Assembly: GCF_030418315.1 (NCBI RefSeq)
Contig: NZ_JAUHPV010000001.1
Location: forward strand, 186,001-250,000
Origin: Demequina zhanjiangensis
GTDB lineage: Bacteria; Actinomycetota; Actinomycetes; Actinomycetales; Demequinaceae
DNA length: 64,000 nt
Direction: 5' to 3'
Each line of letters begins with the position of its first letter. Within the stretch, counting starts at the first letter, position 1. The notes beneath the pieces were generated by a model. It saw nothing but the letters and a program-made list of their open reading frames with translations. It was not told the DNA's origin and did not search any database. Positions 58,435 to 64,000 of this stretch are shown one piece after another. The position numbers were made by a program, and so were the translations under genes.

Positions 58435-59085
58435 GTGACAAACCGTACGTCCCCCCAGCGGCTCGTCGTGCTCGTCTCAGGCACGGGCACCGTCATGCAG
58501 GCGCTGCTCGACGCGGCCCAGGACGAGCTGTTCGGCGCGCGCGTGGTGGCCGTGATCTCGGACAGGCCGGGAGTGCGGGCGCTAGAGATCGCCGAGGAGG
58601 CCGGCCTCGCGACGGCGACGGTCGCACCGGGTGAGTTCCCGGACCGCGCCACGTGGGACGAGGCGCTCGCTCGCACCATCGGCTCGTTCGACCCCGACCT
58701 CATCGTGTGCGCGGGGTTCATGCGTCTGCTGGGCATGCCGACCCTGAGCCGGTGGCCGGGACGGATCGTGAACACGCATCCCGCGCTCCTGCCCGCCTAT
58801 CCGGGCGCGCACGCGGTGCGCGACGCGCTCGCCGGAGGCGCCAAGGTCACCGGCTGCACTGTGATGCTGGTGGACGAGGGCGTCGATACGGGCCCGATCC
58901 TGGCGCAGGCGGCGGTCGACGTGCGGGACAATGACACGCAGGAGTCGCTGCACACCAGGATCAAGGCGATCGAGCGCGGACTGATCGTGAACACGGTCGG
59001 CCGGATGGTGCGTGACGGATGGACGGTCGAGGGCCGGGTGGTGACGCTCGGACGCAGGCCAGACGACGACGCCGAGGAGGCATGA
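58435..59085 (+). CDS. purN: Phosphoribosylglycinamide formyltransferase
   Basis: 216 residues. It transfers a formyl group from 10-formyltetrahydrofolate to GAR in purine synthesis. Typical features are [19 protein letters not shown] at the N-terminus, [11 protein letters not shown], the active-site [20 protein letters not shown] and HxxxxxxD-type [17 protein letters not shown]. It is coupled to purH by overlap of its TGA with the purH ATG. Confidence 0.95.
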   Translation: MTNRTSPQRLVVLVSGTGTVMQALLDAAQDELFGARVVAVISDRPGVRALEIAEEAGLATATVAPGEFPDRATWDEALARTIGSFDPDLIVCAGFMRLLGMPTLSRWPGRIVNTHPALLPAYPGAHAVRDALAGGAKVTGCTVMLVDEGVDTGPILAQAAVDVRDNDTQESLHTRIKAIERGLIVNTVGRMVRDGWTVEGRVVTLGRRPDDDAEEA

Positions 59086-60644
59086 TGACGGACCGCCAGG
59101 ACGTGCGCAGGGCGCTGATCTCGGTCTACGACAAGACCGGGCTCGTGGAGCTCGCGCAGGCGCTGGTCACGGCGGGCGTGGAGATCGTGTCGACGGGCTC
59201 CACCGCCAAGCGGATCGCCGACGCCGGGCTCGCCGTCACCCCGGTGGATCAGGTCACTGGCTTCCCCGAGTGCCTGGACGGTCGCGTCAAGACCCTGCAC
59301 CCGCGCATTCACGCGGGCATCCTCGCCGACCGCAGGCTCGAGGATCACCGCGCGCAGCTCGAGGAGCTCGACATCGCGCCGTTCGACCTGGTCGTGGTGA
59401 ACCTCTACCCGTTCGTGCAGACCGTCGCGTCGGGCGCGTCCCAGGACGACACCATCGAGCAGATCGACATCGGTGGGCCGTCGATGGTGCGTGCCGCGGC
59501 GAAGAACCACGCCTCCGTCGCCGTGGTCGTGGACCCGGCCGACTACGCATCGGTCACCGACGCGGTGGCCGACGGCGGCTTCACCCTCGCGCAGCGTCAG
59601 CGGCTCGCCGCGAAGGCCTTCCGCCACACCGCCGAGTACGACATCCACGTGGCGTCCTGGATGGGAAACGTGGTCGCCTCGGACGCTGACGAGGCAGGCA
59701 ACCCCGGATGGCTCGCGGCGTCGTTCGAGCGGATCGGCTCGCTTCGCTACGGCGAGAACCCGCACCAGGCGGCAGCCGTGTATCGCGACCCGCTGTCGCG
59801 AGGGGGGCTCGCGCAGGCCGAGCAACTCCACGGCAAGGAGATGAGCTTCAACAACTACGTGGACGCCGACGCCGCCGTGCGCGCCGCCTACGACCACGAC
59901 GGCATCGCCGTCGCCGTCATCAAGCACGCGAACCCGTGCGGCATCGCCGTCGGGTCGGACATCGCCCAGGCGCACCGTCGTGCCCACGCCACCGACCCCG
60001 TGTCCGCCTTCGGCGGCGTGATCGCCGCGAACGACACCATCACTGTCGAGGCGGCACGTCAGATCGCGGAGATCTTCACCGAGGTGGTCGTCGCGCCGGA
60101 CTTCGAGCCCGAGGCGCTAGAGATCCTGTCGCAGAAGAAGAACATCCGGCTGCTCAAGCTCGCCGCCGCCCCGATGGCGAGCGAGTGGCGCCGCATCACG
60201 GGCGGCCTCCTGGTCCAGGCCGCCGACCGCATCGACGCGCCCGGAGACGACGCTGCCTCGTGGCAGCAGGTCGCGGGGGGTCCCCAGTCGGCGCAGCAGC
60301 TCGCCGACCTCGAGTTCGCGTGGCGCGCATGCCGTGCGGTGAAGTCCAACGCGATCCTCCTGGCCAAGGACGGTGCCGCCGTCGGCATCGGCATGGGTCA
60401 GGTCAACCGCGTCGACTCGTGCCGCCTCGCCGTCGAGCGTGCGGGCGAGGACCGCGTCCGTGGCGCAGTCGCCGCCTCGGACGCCTTCTTCCCGTTCGCG
60501 GACGGCCTTCAGGTCCTGATCGACGCGGGCGTCACCGCAGTCGTCTCGCCCGGCGGCTCCGTGCGCGACGCCGAGGTGATCGCCGCCGCCGAGTCGGCAG
60601 GCATCGCCCTGTTCCACACCGGCACCCGGCACTTCTTCCACTGA
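59082..60644 (+). CDS. purH: AICAR transformylase/IMP cyclohydrolase
   Basis: 520 residues. It catalyses the last two steps of IMP synthesis. The N-terminal cyclohydrolase (MGS-like) domain contains [45 protein letters not shown] and [15 protein letters not shown]. The C-terminal transformylase contains [63 protein letters not shown] and [11 protein letters not shown], ending in the canonical [11 protein letters not shown] 59082 overlaps the purN stop; ATG 59085 is better spaced from GAGGAGG. Confidence 0.97.
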   Translation: MMTDRQDVRRALISVYDKTGLVELAQALVTAGVEIVSTGSTAKRIADAGLAVTPVDQVTGFPECLDGRVKTLHPRIHAGILADRRLEDHRAQLEELDIAPFDLVVVNLYPFVQTVASGASQDDTIEQIDIGGPSMVRAAAKNHASVAVVVDPADYASVTDAVADGGFTLAQRQRLAAKAFRHTAEYDIHVASWMGNVVASDADEAGNPGWLAASFERIGSLRYGENPHQAAAVYRDPLSRGGLAQAEQLHGKEMSFNNYVDADAAVRAAYDHDGIAVAVIKHANPCGIAVGSDIAQAHRRAHATDPVSAFGGVIAANDTITVEAARQIAEIFTEVVVAPDFEPEALEILSQKKNIRLLKLAAAPMASEWRRITGGLLVQAADRIDAPGDDAASWQQVAGGPQSAQQLADLEFAWRACRAVKSNAILLAKDGAAVGIGMGQVNRVDSCRLAVERAGEDRVRGAVAASDAFFPFADGLQVLIDAGVTAVVSPGGSVRDAEVIAAAESAGIALFHTGTRHFFH

Positions 60645-60655
60645 GAGGCACGCGG

Positions 60656-60922
60656 ATGAGCCACGACACCCCGCAGACGTCCGAGCGGATCGCGGTGCTG
60701 ACGCTGATCGGCATGGCGATCGTGGTGGCGTCGTCGCTGCTCGTCGGGTCGATGGTCGCGGTGCTGCTCATGGCCGCGGCGTGCGCCGGAGGCGCGATCG
60801 CGAGGATCGTGCTGCCGGTCGAGTCGGCCTTCGCCGTTCGCCGTCGGGCGGTGGACGTCGCGGTGATGGTGACGTTCGCGGCCGCGCTCGGGTTCCTGGG
60901 GCTGACCGCGCCTCTCAGCTGA
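60656..60922 (+). CDS. DUF3017 family membrane protein
   Basis: An 88-residue protein with three hydrophobic segments (about residues 14-30, 31-48, 68-86). The motif RIVLPVESAFAVRRRAVDVAVM between helices 2 and 3 is the DUF3017 signature. This small actinobacterial family typically follows purH or folD. Its function is unknown. It starts eleven bases after purH and is probably in the purN-purH operon. Confidence 0.8.
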   Translation: MSHDTPQTSERIAVLTLIGMAIVVASSLLVGSMVAVLLMAAACAGGAIARIVLPVESAFAVRRRAVDVAVMVTFAAALGFLGLTAPLS

Positions 60923-60937
60923 CGCGGCCCCCGTCAG
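60919..60937. terminator. Hairpin spanning the stop codons of DUF3017 and aquaporin genes
   Basis: CTGACG (60919-60924) and CGTCAG (60932-60937) pair around a seven-base loop and contain both convergent stop codons. It is short and so probably a weak bidirectional terminator. Confidence 0.45.
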
Positions 60938-61767
60938 TCCTCGACGATCTCGATCGTCTCGACCACGGTGAAGGACAGCATGTCCTCGCGCGGTCCGAAG
61001 GCGCGGAAGAGGACCCCCGCGATGGCGGCACCCAGGAGCGGAGCGAACCAGAACACCCACAGCTGCTCGATCGCCCACGAGTCCGCCCAGACGGCCGTGC
61101 CGGTCGCGCGCGCAGGGTTCAGCGCACCGTTGGTGAACGGGATCGCCACGAGCACCAGGAAGCCCACCGTGAGCCCGATCGCGAACGGAGCGGCCGCCGC
61201 GCCAGCCTTCGCCGTCACGGACGTCACCGAGAGGACGACGCTCACCAGCAGCGCGGCGATGAGGATCTCGATGAGCGCCCCGGCAGCCAGCCCGAACTGG
61301 GTGGGGGAGTGCTCGCCGAAGCCGTTCGACGCGCTTCCCAGGAACTCGCGGGTCGTGCCCAGCTGGTCGTAGAGCGGGTTGGAGGCGACGAGCACGGAGA
61401 ACATGCCGGCCGCGGCGATCGCGCCGACGATCTGGCCCGCCACGTACGGGCCCACGTCCCGTCCGGGGAAGCGGCCCGCGATCCACAGCCCGAAGGTGAC
61501 GGCCGGATTGAGGTGGGCGCCCGAGATCCCGCCGAAGATGAGCGCCGCGATCATGACTCCGAGCGCGAACCCGAACGCGACGCCGAGCGCTCCCCAGTCC
61601 CCGATGGGGGAGAAGAGCGCCGCTCCCACGCCCATGAACACCAGGATGAACGTTCCGGCGGCCTCGGCGACCGTGCGCGCCACGAGCGACGGTCCACGCG
61701 CCTCCTCGACCACCATGGCGTCGTCCCCGCCCTCGTCGTGCATGACACCGTTCTCGGACTCGCTCAT
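60934..61767 (-). CDS. Aquaporin-family (MIP) channel
   Basis: 277 residues, six membrane helices plus the two half-helices bearing NPA motifs: GAHLNPAVTFG and GALNPARATG. AEAAGTFILVFMGVGAAL is the helix-1 signature. The Arg after the second NPA (selectivity filter) is present. Extra segments are an acidic 27-residue N-terminus and a loop around residues 128-150 (PLYDQLGTTREFLGSASNGFGEH). It is aquaporin-Z-like rather than glycerol-facilitator-like because the second NPA is followed by ARAT, but the specificity is not proven. It is convergent with the DUF3017 gene and divergent from icd. Confidence 0.9.
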   Translation of the reverse strand: MSESENGVMHDEGGDDAMVVEEARGPSLVARTVAEAAGTFILVFMGVGAALFSPIGDWGALGVAFGFALGVMIAALIFGGISGAHLNPAVTFGLWIAGRFPGRDVGPYVAGQIVGAIAAAGMFSVLVASNPLYDQLGTTREFLGSASNGFGEHSPTQFGLAAGALIEILIAALLVSVVLSVTSVTAKAGAAAAPFAIGLTVGFLVLVAIPFTNGALNPARATGTAVWADSWAIEQLWVFWFAPLLGAAIAGVLFRAFGPREDMLSFTVVETIEIVED

Positions 61768-61865
61768 GGCGGCTCCCCCTTGTGGTCCCCGGATACCCCG
61801 TTAGCGGGCGCGGCGCGCCCGTCGCCTTCGATCTTGGCAGGCGCAGGCGCCTTGTGCGCGTCGAC

Positions 61866-61879
61866 GGGACGCAGGTCCC
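61866..61879. promoter_or_regulatory. Inverted repeat GGGAC-N4-GTCCC between aquaporin and icd genes
   Basis: GGGAC-GCAG-GTCCC is a perfect five-base inverted repeat with the same four-base centre as the ldh, pta and xfp boxes. It lies 45 bases before a putative icd -10 (TAGCCT, 61925-61930). Confidence 0.4.
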
Positions 61880-61968
61880 TGGACAGCGGCGGCTCCCGAG
61901 GTGTGCGGTTCGGGAGTCGTGGACTAGCCTGGGGTCACCGTTTTCGAAGAACCCCGTGAGGACTACGC

Positions 61969-63186
61969 ATGGCGAAGATCAAGGTCGAAGGCAAGGTCGT
62001 CGAGCTCGACGGCGACGAGATGACGAGGATCATCTGGCAGTTCATCAAGGACCGCCTGATCCACCCGTACCTCGACGTCGATCTGGAGTACTACGACCTG
62101 GGCATCGAGTCGCGTGACGCGACCGACGACCAGATCACGATCGACGCGGCGAACGCCATCAAGAAGCACGGCGTCGGCGTGAAGTGCGCGACGATCACGC
62201 CAGACGAGGCGCGCGTCGAGGAGTTCGGCCTCAAGCGCATGTACGTGAGCCCCAACGGCACGATCCGCAACATCCTTGGCGGCGTCGTGTTCCGCGAGCC
62301 GATCATCATCTCGAACATCCCCCGCCTGGTTCCGGGCTGGACCAAGCCGATCGTGATCGGCCGTCACGCGCACGGCGACCAGTACAAGGCGACCAACTTC
62401 AAGGTCCCGGGCGCGGGCAAGCTCACCGTCACCTTCACGCCCGAGGACGGCTCCGAGCCGATCGAGCACGTCGTCGCCAACTACGGCGAGGACGGCGGCG
62501 TCGCGATGGGCATGTACAACTTCAACAAGTCCATCGAGGACTTCGCGCGCGCGTCCTTCGCGTACGGACTGCAGCGTGGCTACCCGGTGTACCTGTCCAC
62601 CAAGAACACGATCCTCAAGGCGTACGACGGCCAGTTCAAGGACATCTTCGCCGACGTGTTCGAGAAGGAGTACAAGGCGCAGTTCGACGCTGCCGGCATC
62701 ACCTACGAGCACCGCCTGATCGACGACATGGTCGCCGCAGCGATGAAGTGGGAGGGCGGCTACGTCTGGGCCTGCAAGAACTACGACGGCGACGTCCAGT
62801 CGGACACGGTCGCGCAGGGCTTCGGTTCGCTCGGCCTCATGACGTCGGTGCTCATGACCCCGGACGGCAAGACCGTCGAGGCGGAGGCCGCGCACGGCAC
62901 CGTGACCCGTCACTTCCGTCAGCACCAGGAGGGCAAGCCCACGTCGACCAACCCGATCGCGTCGATCTTCGCGTGGACGGGCGGTCTCAAGCACCGTGGC
63001 AAGCTCGACGGCACTCCCGAGGTCACCGGCTTCGCCGAGACGCTCGAGGACGTCATCGTCAAGTCCGTCGAGGGTGGTGCGATGACCAAGGACCTCGCGC
63101 TGCTCGTCGGTCCGGACCAGGAGTGGCAGACCACCGAGGAGTTCCTCGCCACGCTCGACCAGAATCTCGCAGCGCGCCTGGCGTAG
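61969..63186 (+). CDS. icd: NADP-dependent isocitrate dehydrogenase (homodimeric type II)
   Basis: 405 residues. It oxidatively decarboxylates isocitrate to 2-oxoglutarate. The sequence [36 protein letters not shown], the substrate-binding [33 protein letters not shown] and [32 protein letters not shown] are those of the eukaryote-like dimeric NADP enzyme, not the monomeric IDH seen in corynebacteria. The 2-oxoglutarate product is also the substrate of the glutamate dehydrogenase encoded at 8799-10073. mdh follows after 51 bases. Confidence 0.97.
   Translation: MAKIKVEGKVVELDGDEMTRIIWQFIKDRLIHPYLDVDLEYYDLGIESRDATDDQITIDAANAIKKHGVGVKCATITPDEARVEEFGLKRMYVSPNGTIRNILGGVVFREPIIISNIPRLVPGWTKPIVIGRHAHGDQYKATNFKVPGAGKLTVTFTPEDGSEPIEHVVANYGEDGGVAMGMYNFNKSIEDFARASFAYGLQRGYPVYLSTKNTILKAYDGQFKDIFADVFEKEYKAQFDAAGITYEHRLIDDMVAAAMKWEGGYVWACKNYDGDVQSDTVAQGFGSLGLMTSVLMTPDGKTVEAEAAHGTVTRHFRQHQEGKPTSTNPIASIFAWTGGLKHRGKLDGTPEVTGFAETLEDVIVKSVEGGAMTKDLALLVGPDQEWQTTEEFLATLDQNLAARLA

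Positions 63187-64000
<814 letters not shown>

Overview
The window is a chromosomal stretch of a very high-GC actinobacterium, most likely a member of Micrococcales (Cellulomonadaceae/Demequinaceae-like; the family cannot be fixed from this sequence alone). The evidence is a WhiB-family iron-sulfur regulator, GuaB3, DUF3017/DUF3054/DUF3817/PerM-type actinobacterial membrane proteins, a CIRCE-controlled groES, and gene orders that match mycobacterial neighbourhoods: tsaB-rimI-tsaD-groES-whiB3-guaB-guaB3-guaA and sucC-sucD-perM-purN-purH. Nearly all the DNA is coding. I see no tRNA, rRNA, insertion sequence, prophage or CRISPR array. The first gene (tsaB) and the last (mdh) are cut by the window edges.

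Layout. 1-12.2 kb: tRNA t6A modification genes (tsaB, rimI, tsaD), a nitroreductase, a GH3 lipoprotein, a THUMP-like methyltransferase, groES with a perfect CIRCE but no groEL, whiB, guaB, a TauE/SafE permease, glutamate dehydrogenase, a DnaQ-like exonuclease and guaB3. 12.2-20 kb: an ABC-2 exporter pair followed by a class I glutamine amidotransferase, an unusual lactate/malate-dehydrogenase-like protein coupled to an ACT protein, a zinc alcohol dehydrogenase and a Cache-type chemoreceptor. 20-34 kb: glycerate kinase, phosphoketolase, two ABC-F proteins, YdeI-like and DUF3054 proteins, a second amidotransferase, an MDR oxidoreductase, and ackA-pta. 34-46.5 kb: four membrane diguanylate cyclases in two tandem pairs. 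Between the pairs lie SURF1-DUF3817-guaA, an acetyltransferase and a PspC/two-component module. 46.6-64 kb: pcrA, ldh, an MMPL exporter divergent from a second two-component system, sucCD, perM, purN-purH-DUF3017, aquaporin, icd and mdh.

How the genes work together. Three functions stand out. (1) Purine/GTP supply: guaB, guaB3, guaA, purN and purH, with guaA translationally coupled to a diguanylate cyclase that consumes GTP. (2) Fermentative carbon flow: phosphoketolase makes acetyl-phosphate, AckA yields ATP and acetate, Pta links to acetyl-CoA, and Ldh regenerates NAD+. TCA genes (sucCD, icd, mdh) are present too. The xfp, pta-ackA and ldh promoters share a short box, GGACCTWGG plus a GC-rich right half, spaced like DevR/DosR half-sites. 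This suggests a common oxygen- or redox-linked regulon and is my main unexpected observation. (3) Signalling: four diguanylate cyclases without any visible phosphodiesterase, two NarL-type two-component systems and one chemoreceptor.

Many genes start exactly six or seven bases after a TANNNT -10 hexamer, which indicates widespread leaderless transcription. I used this to choose several start codons.
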